Assembly (NCBI GenBank): GCA_013286215.1 | Contig: JABDGC010000014.1 | Location: 1-33,109, forward strand | Length of the DNA: 33,109 nucleotides | Direction: 5' to 3' | From: Gammaproteobacteria bacterium | GTDB taxonomy: Bacteria; Pseudomonadota; Gammaproteobacteria; DSM-16500 | Shown: positions 7,656 to 15,162 of the stretch, piece by piece | How positions within the stretch are numbered: the stretch's first letter is position 1 | Layout: each line of letters opens with the position of its first letter | The notes under the pieces: generated by a model | Databases searched by the model: none | The model's input: only the letters and a program-made list of their open reading frames with translations | Told to the model about the DNA's origin: nothing | Position numbers and translations under genes: made by a program

Positions 7656-8903
7656 TCAAAGCTTACTACGATAATGCGGTTTTTGCGCGTTGTCTTTCGG
7701 TATCGGTATTGCGCTCTGTCCTGCACCAAAAAAGTGAGAACCTGCCGCATTTCCAGCTTCCAAGCCAGAGCTCCCTCCGGCCAGGTGTAGCCTGCGTTCG
7801 GCCTGCAGTTCTCCGACAAGCCTGTTAAATTCAGGCTGCGTCAGGGCGGGATGGGCTTTGCAGGCTTGCAGCAGCTTGTCCAGGTGGTGAATCTGCCGAA
7901 AAGCAACGGCGATATTGTCGCGCACGAACAGTCCTTTCTCTTTTAACAGATCAAACAAAGCCAACAGGGTTTCCGCTTTCAGACCCTGTTCAGCGAGGAG
8001 GGGACGGTAGGCTTGCAGCAAGTTCAGATGTTTTAAGGCGATCATGACTGAAGAAAGCGGTTGGGCCTGCGGAGCGAATTTGAAAAGCAGATCCAGGTCG
8101 TCTTGCTCCAGGACAACTTCGCCATAATAAAAATTAAAAATTCCCTCGGACAAAGCCTTGCTATGCTCTCGATTTTGAATGAGGGTGGAAAGATTGCCTT
8201 TCAGGCGTCCCACCAATCGGAGTTGCATCACGGCGGGTTGCAGCAGGTGGGCATAGTGCGCGACTTGGATGACCTCAAGATAAGTGCCTGCATTTAAAGC
8301 GTGATCCAGAGCAAGTTCAGTAAAGATGCCGGTCAGGTTGTTTAGGTGAGCAAGGTTCTTCACGAAGCTGACCCAGGTCACTTTATTTAACAGCTTGTTT
8401 TTCAGGAATAAAAGAACAGCGGGAAGCAGCTGAGGATAATTAAGTAAGGCGGAGCGCGTTTCCGCATTGAAAAGCGACGCCTGTTGTAAAGCGATAAAGG
8501 CGTGTGCCAGCTCGGGAGCACGTCGTGGATTTTGAGTCAGGGCCTCGATATTGCCGAAAAAGCCTAAAAGCCCACCCCGCTGCAGGATCAAAAAGCCTTC
8601 GGTGAGTTCAGCGCTAAAACGAATATTCGCAATCAGTGCGTTAAAAACGGGTTGCAGCAGAATGCCGGCCTGCCTTAATTTTCTAAAATCGGCGGCAAAG
8701 TGATAATTGTCTAAAGGCTGGCGCGTCAAGGCGGCGCAGTTTTCCGGTGCCCACAGCGAGTGTGTGTTTTGTAATTCGTGCAACGCTTCTTCGAGATTCT
8801 GGAGATAGTTTTCTTCATAGGCTGGAGGAAAGCGGAGATGTTCCCGCTGGTAGGCGAGGGCGGCGGTTTGCAAATAAGGGGCGTATTGTGGATAAAGCGG
8901 CAT
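7656..8903 (-). CDS. Degenerate helical-repeat protein (about 31-residue units), candidate effector
   Basis: I do not recognise a characterised homologue. The ATG at 8903 has an excellent GAGGAG ribosome-binding site six bases upstream, so I prefer it to the ATG at 8942; the product is then 415 residues. From about residue 43 to 370 it consists of degenerate units of about 31 residues, each like LxxxGLLxxxxxxALxxxPxxAxxLxxAFxxL; clear examples are RKLRQAGILLQPVFNAL, ILQRGGLLGFFGNIEAL and IALQQASLFNAETRSAL. Such alpha-helical solenoid repeats with a GLL/GIL motif are, to my recollection, frequent in Legionellales proteins of the Dot/Icm effector type. The C-terminus is Gly/Ser- then Lys/Arg-rich. 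It has no signal peptide or membrane segment and lies antisense between phaE and phaC. An effector role is inference. Confidence 0.7.
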   Translation of the reverse strand: MPLYPQYAPYLQTAALAYQREHLRFPPAYEENYLQNLEEALHELQNTHSLWAPENCAALTRQPLDNYHFAADFRKLRQAGILLQPVFNALIANIRFSAELTEGFLILQRGGLLGFFGNIEALTQNPRRAPELAHAFIALQQASLFNAETRSALLNYPQLLPAVLLFLKNKLLNKVTWVSFVKNLAHLNNLTGIFTELALDHALNAGTYLEVIQVAHYAHLLQPAVMQLRLVGRLKGNLSTLIQNREHSKALSEGIFNFYYGEVVLEQDDLDLLFKFAPQAQPLSSVMIALKHLNLLQAYRPLLAEQGLKAETLLALFDLLKEKGLFVRDNIAVAFRQIHHLDKLLQACKAHPALTQPEFNRLVGELQAERRLHLAGGSSGLEAGNAAGSHFFGAGQSAIPIPKDNAQKPHYRSKL

Positions 8904-9036
8904 CAAGAACTCCTCAAGAGATGGTGATGGGTTGTGAACCATTTGTTATGGTGCCATTTTAACATTGATCTTTCTAAGAGAAAACCTCTATGATGGAGAG
9001 GGATGAAGGTGGAAATAGAGGATCTCCTTCCCCTTG

Positions 9037-9068
9037 CCCCTTCCTTCACCAACAGCGTGGAAGCAGGG
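9037..9068. repeat. Degenerate copy of the hairpin repeat, upstream of phaC
   Basis: CCCCTTCCTTCAC, loop CAACAGC, then GTGGAAGCAGGG: the family core with several mismatches. It ends about 20 bp before the class III phaC start, so the codons upstream of that start in the open frame are repeat-derived rather than coding. Confidence 0.55.
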
Positions 9069-9089
9069 AGATATGGAGGGGTGAAGCGA

Positions 9090-10229
9090 ATGTTTGTGAA
9101 ATCGTCGATTCAGCAGGAAGCCAGTGACATTTATAACAAGCTGCTGCAAAGCAAGGCGTTCTTTCATCAACTGGGAAACATTGAATTCGCGACCCAGCCC
9201 AAGGAAATAATTTATCGTGAAAATAAACTCATCCTCTATCGCTTTCGGCCACAGGTCAAAACAGTTGCCACGACGCCGCTCTTGATTGTTTTCGCTTTGA
9301 TCAATCGGCCGGACATTTTGGATTTTTCCGCGGAGCAATCTTTTATCAAGGGCTTGTTACAAGCGGGCCGCGATGTCTACTTGCTGGACTGGGGTTACCC
9401 TTCCGCGGCAGACCACAGCCTGTCTTTGAGTACTTATATTGCTGGTTATTTAAGAAACTGCATTCAAGAAATTAAAAGCTGTAGCCGACAAGCGCAGGTG
9501 GATCTTCTCGGCATTTGCCAAGGCGGTGTGCTGAGTTTGTGCTATGCGAGTTTGTTTCCTGAAGACCTGCGCCGTCTGGTGCTGATTTCAACGCCGATTG
9601 ACTTTCAAACCAAGGGCGATGTTTTAAGCCGCTGGGCGCAGCGCGCCCCGGTAGAGCGCTTGGTGAAAGCGCAGGGCAATATTCCCGGTCCCTGGTTAGC
9701 AAATCTCTTTAGGGGGCTCCGGCCCTTTCAGCTGTTAGGGAAAAAATACCTGGTCTTGCTGGACCAGGTGTCGCGCCTGCAGCCGGATTCAACCTGGCTC
9801 CAAGATTTTTTTCGCGTCGAAAAATGGCTACTGGATACCCCGGACCAGGCTGGAAAGGCGTTTTCTCAATTTATTCAAATATTTTACCAGCAAAATGCGC
9901 TGCTTCGTGGTAAATTTGTCCTAGATAATTATTGCGTTGATTTGCGGTCGGTCACAACGCCGATTTTAAATGTGATAGCGCGTGATGATCATATCGTTCC
10001 ACCCCGCGCTTCGCGTATACTGGGAAAATATCTTCCCTTGGCGGTGCCTTGCCAGAAAATTTTGCCCGCCGGCCACATTGGAATTTATCTCAGTCAAAAG
10101 ACGAATAAACGGTTGCCGAAAATGATTGCTGCATGGCTGAAGAAAAAGGAAGTCAGGAAGAGCAGGAGAGACAATGGAAGACCAGCAAAAAGAACGGATG
10201 AAAGCAGAGGGCGCCGAGTGGGCGGCTAA
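9090..10229 (+). CDS. phaC: Class III poly(3-hydroxyalkanoate) synthase subunit PhaC
   Basis: Polymerises 3-hydroxyacyl-CoA into PHA with PhaE. The ATG at 9090 is chosen because GGAGGG lies at 9075-9080 and the frame upstream is repeat DNA; this gives 379 residues, near the class III size of about 355. The lipase-like box GICQGG holds the nucleophile Cys143; Asp300 (RDDHIVPP) and His329 (GHIGIYLS) complete the triad. The last 28 or so residues are Arg/Lys-rich and lie beyond the usual family end; part of this tail comes from a 56-bp overlap with the next gene, read in another frame. That overlap suggests translational coupling to the class I synthase downstream. Confidence 0.93.
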   Translation: MFVKSSIQQEASDIYNKLLQSKAFFHQLGNIEFATQPKEIIYRENKLILYRFRPQVKTVATTPLLIVFALINRPDILDFSAEQSFIKGLLQAGRDVYLLDWGYPSAADHSLSLSTYIAGYLRNCIQEIKSCSRQAQVDLLGICQGGVLSLCYASLFPEDLRRLVLISTPIDFQTKGDVLSRWAQRAPVERLVKAQGNIPGPWLANLFRGLRPFQLLGKKYLVLLDQVSRLQPDSTWLQDFFRVEKWLLDTPDQAGKAFSQFIQIFYQQNALLRGKFVLDNYCVDLRSVTTPILNVIARDDHIVPPRASRILGKYLPLAVPCQKILPAGHIGIYLSQKTNKRLPKMIAAWLKKKEVRKSRRDNGRPAKRTDESRGRRVGG

Positions 10230-11970
10230 TTTTTTCCAGCTGGCGGACAAGAGTCAGTTTTTTTTCAGCAAGCTGCTTGAAAAGCGAATACCGCCAGCAG
10301 CGCTTTTTCAAATGATTTATTTCAATCAAATCTATCAAAAATTTTTGCGGCATTTGCTGGGCAAGCCGGAAAAACTGGTGGATCTGCAGCTGCTTTATTG
10401 GCAGGAGCTATTTTTTCTCTGGCAACGCTTCATGGTTACTCAGCCCGAAGCGCCGGCGAGCCAAGAAGGGGCGCCGGAGGACAAGCGTTTTCAAGGCGAG
10501 GCCTGGTTACAGAATCCCCTTTGCCATTTAATAAAAGATTTTTATCTGCTGCATGTGCGCCATTTTCAAGCCTTGCTCCCCTTGGCGGAGGGACTGGACG
10601 CTAAAACGACGCGGCAAATTCAATTTTACCTGAAACAAATTGCCGAAGCTTTGTCGCCGGCTAATTTTGCTGCGACCAATCCCGACGTGTGGCGGACTAC
10701 AATTGAGACCCACGGGGAAAATTTATTAAAAGGCCTGGACCATGCCCTCGACGACTTGCAAAAGGGCGAGGAATTTTTTCAAATTAAAATGACCGACGTC
10801 GCGGCCTTTGAGGTGGGGAAAACCGTGGCGATCACGCCCGGCCAGGTGATCTATCAGAATGAGATCATGCAATTGATCCAATACGAGCCGCAAACGAAAA
10901 GCGTTTTTCGGTGCCCGCTACTTTTTATTCCGCCCTGGATCAACAAATATTATATTCTCGACTTGAATCCCTCCCTCTCCATGGTGAACTGGCTGGTTCA
11001 GCAAGGCTATACTGTCTTTATGATTTCCTGGGTCAATCCCGGCGCGTCTTTCGCCCAAAAGGATTTTTCGGCTTATCTTTTGGAAGGACCTTTGGCGGCG
11101 CTGGATGCCATTGAACAGGCCACCGGCGAGCGTCACGTCTCGGCTCTGGGCTATTGCGTCGGCGGCACGCTGCTGAGCTGTGCTTTGGCCTATTTAGCGG
11201 CGCATCAAGATCCGCGCATTCGCAGCGCCACCTACCTTTGCGCCCTGCTGGATTTTAGCGAACCCGGCGATCTCGGCGCCCTGATCGATGAAAACCAGGT
11301 CGAATGGCTGGAGGAGGAAATGCGACGCAAGGGCTACTATGACGGCCGCGAGATGGCGGCGACCTTCAATCTGCTCCGTCCCAAGGAGCTCATTTGGTCT
11401 TACTACATCAAAAATTATTTGCTCGGCGAAGAGCCGCCGCCGCATGCGCTTTTATTTTGGAACAACGACTCGACCCATATTCCCGCAACAATGCATCGTT
11501 ACTATCTGCATGAGATGTACCTGCGAAATCGTCTCAAAGAGAGCGGCGCCCTGCGTTTGAACGAGACGCCGATCGATTTGAGGCGCGTCGAGACGCCGGC
11601 CTTCTTTGTCGGCACCTTGCAGGACCATATTGCACCTTGGAAGTCGGTTTATGCCGGTATAAAGCTGCACTCCGGCCCGATGCAATTTATGCTGGCCGGC
11701 TCGGGGCATATTGCCGGTGCGATCAATCCGCCGGAAGGGAAGAAGTACAATTATTATCGTAACGACGCTGTTGCCGCGACCGCGGCAGAATGGTTTCAGG
11801 CCGCGAAAGAAGAGGCTGGTTCTTGGTGGCTTAGCTGGGAAAAATGGCTGCGTCAGCACAGTGGCGAAAAAGTGGCGGCACGCCAGGTGGGAGCGGGAGG
11901 CTTGCCGCCTTTAGAGCCGGCTCCGGGTTCTTATGTGCGCGTCAAGGTGGCCGAGCTGAACGCTTCGTAA
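10174..11970 (+). CDS. phaC: Class I poly(3-hydroxyalkanoate) synthase
   Basis: A second PHA polymerase, 598 residues, the full size of class I enzymes that act without PhaE. It has the N-terminal PhaC domain, then the class I signature MQLIQYEP ... FIPPWINKYYILDL ... VFMISWVNPG. The catalytic box GYCVGG carries Cys328, with Asp484 (QDHIAPW) and His512 (SGHIAGAINPP) at family spacing, and the end PGSYVRVK is typical. AGGAG sits 7 bp before the ATG, inside the upstream class III phaC. Its last 13 codons overlap the convergent 769-residue gene by 40 bp. No phaA, phaB, phasin or depolymerase gene is in the window. Confidence 0.95.
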   Translation: MEDQQKERMKAEGAEWAANFFQLADKSQFFFSKLLEKRIPPAALFQMIYFNQIYQKFLRHLLGKPEKLVDLQLLYWQELFFLWQRFMVTQPEAPASQEGAPEDKRFQGEAWLQNPLCHLIKDFYLLHVRHFQALLPLAEGLDAKTTRQIQFYLKQIAEALSPANFAATNPDVWRTTIETHGENLLKGLDHALDDLQKGEEFFQIKMTDVAAFEVGKTVAITPGQVIYQNEIMQLIQYEPQTKSVFRCPLLFIPPWINKYYILDLNPSLSMVNWLVQQGYTVFMISWVNPGASFAQKDFSAYLLEGPLAALDAIEQATGERHVSALGYCVGGTLLSCALAYLAAHQDPRIRSATYLCALLDFSEPGDLGALIDENQVEWLEEEMRRKGYYDGREMAATFNLLRPKELIWSYYIKNYLLGEEPPPHALLFWNNDSTHIPATMHRYYLHEMYLRNRLKESGALRLNETPIDLRRVETPAFFVGTLQDHIAPWKSVYAGIKLHSGPMQFMLAGSGHIAGAINPPEGKKYNYYRNDAVAATAAEWFQAAKEEAGSWWLSWEKWLRQHSGEKVAARQVGAGGLPPLEPAPGSYVRVKVAELNAS

Positions 11971-14240
11971 CAGGGCGTCGTCTGCTCTTCTGCCTTTTGT
12001 TTCGCGCAGGCGAAAACACCGTGTGGATTTTTTTTGAGGTAGTACTCCTGTCCTTTGTTGACGCGCTGAATGGCCGCTTTCTGGCGCGCTTCCGCATAGG
12101 GATCTGAGGGTTTTCCGGCATGATTCACGTTAATGGCCAAAGCACGGGTGCCGGAGGTCAGCAGGGCGCCGGTCGCCAGCAAGGCCGTCGGGACGGTTCC
12201 CAGGCCGCTGATATGAAGGTCAATATCTTGCGTGAATTCTTCGGGCGTCTTCTGGGCCAAATGAATCATGCTCCAGGCATAAAACGCGGCGGACGAAATG
12301 CTGTCGGTGATCACACCGATGCCTTTTTTCAGTGAGATCCTTCCCGGTTCGTGCTGAAACAGTCGCTTGCAGACTTGGCTTGCGAAAGAAAAGCCGCTGC
12401 TTAAAGTAAAATAAATCCGGCTTAGGAAGGAGGCGACGGCGCTGATGGCGATGCCGCAGATCAAGGCTTTTTCAGGGGCTGTCCTGAATTGATCGATAAA
12501 AAATTTGCCCACGGAACGGGTGGAGGTAAAACAGCTCATGACCAGGCCGAGCGCCGAAAGCAAGGTCAGCCCGCCCACCAGGATCCAGGTTGCGAGACGC
12601 TGGCCAAAACTGGCGTTGTTGTTGCGCAGGATCTTGCTGACGTCAGCGAACGGTTTCTTAAACGATTGCCAGGAATTTTCTTTGCGCAGGATATCGCAGA
12701 AATTGCGGATGAAGGTCACGGCCTGCGAAAGCGCGACAGCGGCGGCGAAGGCGACGCCTAAGGGGGGGAAAATAAAACCGATGGCCCCCAGGCCCATCAT
12801 CGCCGGCAGAGCGATGGTCGCGGTATAGGTTAAGCCACCAGAGGCGATCCCCGTGGCCAGGGCCAGGAGTGAAAGGCCCCAGAACAGCGCCTTCTTTTTA
12901 GGCGTGTTGATTTCCCGGTATTCGGCGCCGATTTTGTCAAAGAAAGCGGGCAGGTAAGTTGAAAATAATTTCCAATTGGCCCAGGTGGTGGGGACGGGCA
13001 GGATCACGGCTGCCGCCAGCAATAAAACCCCAGCGATGGCCAAGCCGGGATTGCTCCAGACAATGCCGGTGGCGACAAAGAGGCCGACCATGGTAGCGAT
13101 CAGAGACACCCCGCCGTAGGCTAGCGCCGCGAGCGCGGCCACTGTTTTTTCGAAAAGATGCAGTATTTTCTGCCGCGTGGTTTTGTAATGGCGAATGGCT
13201 TTGACGGCCTTCGCGTCGAGGTGGCGGAAGTAAGCGTCCAGGAGCAGGCACCTGATTTTGTTATCAAAGGCTGTTTTAGCGCGTTTGCGGATTATTTCGT
13301 TTTCGGACAAGAGCAGCAATTGTTCCTCATCCAGAGCCTGCAACAGGTCGGCAGAGAAAGCAGTTTTGCTACTGTCAACGACTTCGTTCAATAATCCTCG
13401 CAGGATTTTTCCTAGGCTGAAGCCTTGTTGGAGTTGTTGTTTTTTGCCCTTCTCTTGCAAAAACCAGACGCGACCTTTGCGCCCTCGCCGCGGGTAAAGC
13501 ACAATATAAGTATTGGCCGGATAACGCGCGAAGGCTTCGGGTGTCGGCTCTTCATCTAATAAAACCAGCTGCGGCAAGATTTCTGCTTCTGCTTCCGCTT
13601 CGTGCTTTGCTTCGGGGTAAAGCAGTTTGAACGCTTCCAGGCCCAGCTTGATGCGGTGGCGAGTGTCTTTGCTTAAATCAGCTTTGGCGCCTAAACTGCG
13701 TTGATCCAGCGTCGGCAGCGTGGCGCGTCGCAAGGCGCGCTGCAGGCGTGCGAGGTCGATTTCTACGCCGTTGCGCTTTTGCTCGAGGAGCGCCAGGGCA
13801 TCCTCGGTTTTATCGAGGGTTCGCAGATCCAGGCAAGGTTGTTTGACTCCGTTCGCGTTGACCGGGATGAGGAGCCAGTAGGGCTCTTCCGGTTGTTGGA
13901 GTAGCTGACAGGTGTTGGCTTCGCCGGGCACATTCTCATGATCCACAAAATGCAGCGCTTGCATGCGCGCCAGGCCGGAATCCTGCCAGGCATTTTGCAG
14001 TACCTCGAAGGCCAGGGTTTGTCGCAGGCTGCGGATGGCAAGCGGCGTCTGTAAAGTTGCCACTGCCTGTGCCAAGGCGGCCTTATGACCCTTATAGTGA
14101 GGGAGATTGTGCTTCTTTTGCAACCATTCTCCGAGCGCAGCCATTTGCTCCAGGAAGCCGCTAAATTGATTTTTATCTAATAAATCAATGGCTTGCGTGA
14201 GATAGCCGGCGGACTCTAACTCCTTCGTTTCATCTGGCAT
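11931..14240 (-). CDS. Large multi-spanning membrane protein of unknown family, candidate effector
   Basis: A 769-residue protein I cannot assign. Residues 1 to about 365 are soluble and charged, with no motif I recognise; an acidic HEAEAEAE stretch is present. A hydrophobic region begins near residue 367 (LAALAYGGVSLIATMVG, then NPGLAIAGVLLLAAAVIL), with further segments near 453-515, 550-575, 590-615 and 683-700, so six or more membrane spans are likely. The C-terminal 30 residues are polar and rich in Glu, Ser and Thr (ending SSATLTRT), the kind of tail seen on Dot/Icm substrates. Large soluble-head plus membrane-domain proteins of no known family are common in Legionellales. The ribosome-binding site is weak. 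Its stop lies inside the 3' end of class I phaC, so the two genes converge with a 40-bp overlap. Confidence 0.65.
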   Translation of the reverse strand: MPDETKELESAGYLTQAIDLLDKNQFSGFLEQMAALGEWLQKKHNLPHYKGHKAALAQAVATLQTPLAIRSLRQTLAFEVLQNAWQDSGLARMQALHFVDHENVPGEANTCQLLQQPEEPYWLLIPVNANGVKQPCLDLRTLDKTEDALALLEQKRNGVEIDLARLQRALRRATLPTLDQRSLGAKADLSKDTRHRIKLGLEAFKLLYPEAKHEAEAEAEILPQLVLLDEEPTPEAFARYPANTYIVLYPRRGRKGRVWFLQEKGKKQQLQQGFSLGKILRGLLNEVVDSSKTAFSADLLQALDEEQLLLLSENEIIRKRAKTAFDNKIRCLLLDAYFRHLDAKAVKAIRHYKTTRQKILHLFEKTVAALAALAYGGVSLIATMVGLFVATGIVWSNPGLAIAGVLLLAAAVILPVPTTWANWKLFSTYLPAFFDKIGAEYREINTPKKKALFWGLSLLALATGIASGGLTYTATIALPAMMGLGAIGFIFPPLGVAFAAAVALSQAVTFIRNFCDILRKENSWQSFKKPFADVSKILRNNNASFGQRLATWILVGGLTLLSALGLVMSCFTSTRSVGKFFIDQFRTAPEKALICGIAISAVASFLSRIYFTLSSGFSFASQVCKRLFQHEPGRISLKKGIGVITDSISSAAFYAWSMIHLAQKTPEEFTQDIDLHISGLGTVPTALLATGALLTSGTRALAINVNHAGKPSDPYAEARQKAAIQRVNKGQEYYLKKNPHGVFACAKQKAEEQTTPCYEAFSSATLTRT

Positions 14241-14324
14241 AGCGTTTTTAATGCTCGTTTTGTGGATAGGTAGTTTAATGGATTGCAGCCTTTAAAGCAC
14301 CCCCCACCTTCCCTCTAACCCTCC

Positions 14325-14354
14325 TCGCAATAAAGAGGCAAGTTACGCTATACT
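14325..14354 (+). promoter_or_regulatory. Candidate promoter for ppiB
   Basis: A -10 box TATACT at 14349-14354, 30 bp before the ppiB start, is the best match in the divergent spacer 14241-14384. The -35 region is poor (TCGCAA at 14325-14330, 18-bp spacer). The -10 is credible; the rest is a guess. Confidence 0.35.
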
Positions 14355-14384
14355 CGCCAATAACTCATTAAACAGGATAGCATT

Positions 14385-14897
14385 ATGGTCACTCTCAAAA
14401 CCAATTTCGGCGAAATTACCCTCGAACTCGATTTCAAAAATACCCCACAAACCGCCGAGAATTTTTTAAGCTATGCCAAAGAAGGCTTTTATGACGGCAC
14501 CATTTTCCACCGCGTGATCAACGGCTTCATGGTTCAAGGCGGCGGCATGGACGGCGAGATGCAGCAGAAAAAAACCAAAGCGGCGATTCAGAATGAGGCC
14601 AAGCAAGCCCAGAGCAATAAAAAGGGCACCATTGCCATGGCGCGCACTTCCGACCCGCATTCCGCGACGGCGCAGTTCTTCATTAATGTCGTCGACAATG
14701 ATTTCCTGGACTTCACCGCGGATTCCGCCAATGGCTGGGGCTATTGCGTGTTCGGCAAAGTGGTCGAAGGCATGGATGTGGTCGACAAGATTAAAAAAGT
14801 AGCCACCACCAGCCGCGCTGGTCACCAGAATGTGCCGGTCGATCCGGTCGTAATTGAAAAAGTGGTTGTGAAAGAAGCAGCAGACGCTTCAGAATAG
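14385..14897 (+). CDS. ppiB: Cytoplasmic cyclophilin-type peptidyl-prolyl cis-trans isomerase
   Basis: A 170-residue cyclophilin catalysing proline isomerisation during folding. It starts directly with the core fold ([15 protein letters not shown]), so there is no signal peptide and it is cytoplasmic (PpiB rather than PpiA). Family motifs are [14 protein letters not shown], the active-site block ATAQFFINV, and [20 protein letters not shown] lies upstream of the ATG. A long perfect hairpin repeat follows the stop and probably marks the end of the transcript. Confidence 0.96.
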   Translation: MVTLKTNFGEITLELDFKNTPQTAENFLSYAKEGFYDGTIFHRVINGFMVQGGGMDGEMQQKKTKAAIQNEAKQAQSNKKGTIAMARTSDPHSATAQFFINVVDNDFLDFTADSANGWGYCVFGKVVEGMDVVDKIKKVATTSRAGHQNVPVDPVVIEKVVVKEAADASE

Positions 14898-14922
14898 TGG
14901 TTCTCTTTGCTCTTTCTCCGCA

Positions 14923-15110
14923 GCATTGTTGAATAAAGCAGATTTCCCGTTAAAGCCCCTCTCTTCCATGCTTTTGGGGCGTTGTTGAATAAAGCAGATT
15001 TCCCGTTAAAGTCCCCTTTCCTCCACAAAGAGCGTGGAGGAAAGGGGACTTTAACGGGAAATCTGCTTTATTCAACAATGCCAAAGCGTGGCGGGGATGG
15101 GGTTAAGGTT
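14923..15110. mobile_element. Nested hairpin element with 49-bp inverted arms
   Basis: The core is a hairpin of 49-bp arms (14978-15026 and 15034-15082) with a single G-T mispair (14981/15079) and the loop AAAGAGC. The arms end in GGCRTTGTTGAATAAAGC and have the window's hairpin core (CCTCCAC/GTGGAGG) at the centre. To the left, 14923-14975 is a second, diverged copy of the left arm ending in CCATGCTTTT. To the right, 15083-15105 resembles the right half of the short repeat (AAAGCGTGG...). The simplest reading is that one element inserted into the loop of an older copy. A further left arm lies at 18155-18201. MITE status is inferred from structure and copy number. Confidence 0.65.
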
Positions 15111-15162
15111 AAATGAGCTTGACCGTCTCCGCTCCGTGGGGAAATTTTCAGGAAGTATAACA

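Noticed and set aside
9003-9089. Longer N-terminus of the class III PhaC from the ATG at 9003
   Set aside because: These 29 codons run through a degenerate hairpin repeat, while a GGAGGG site precedes the ATG at 9090 and homologues start there.
10153-10353. Minus-strand ORF across the phaC-phaC overlap
   Set aside because: Both plus-strand frames here have catalytic motifs and ribosome-binding sites; the antisense frame has none.
14978-15082. Rho-independent terminator of ppiB
   Set aside because: The hairpin is far longer than a terminator and no T-run follows; it may stop transcription incidentally but is better described as a repeat element.
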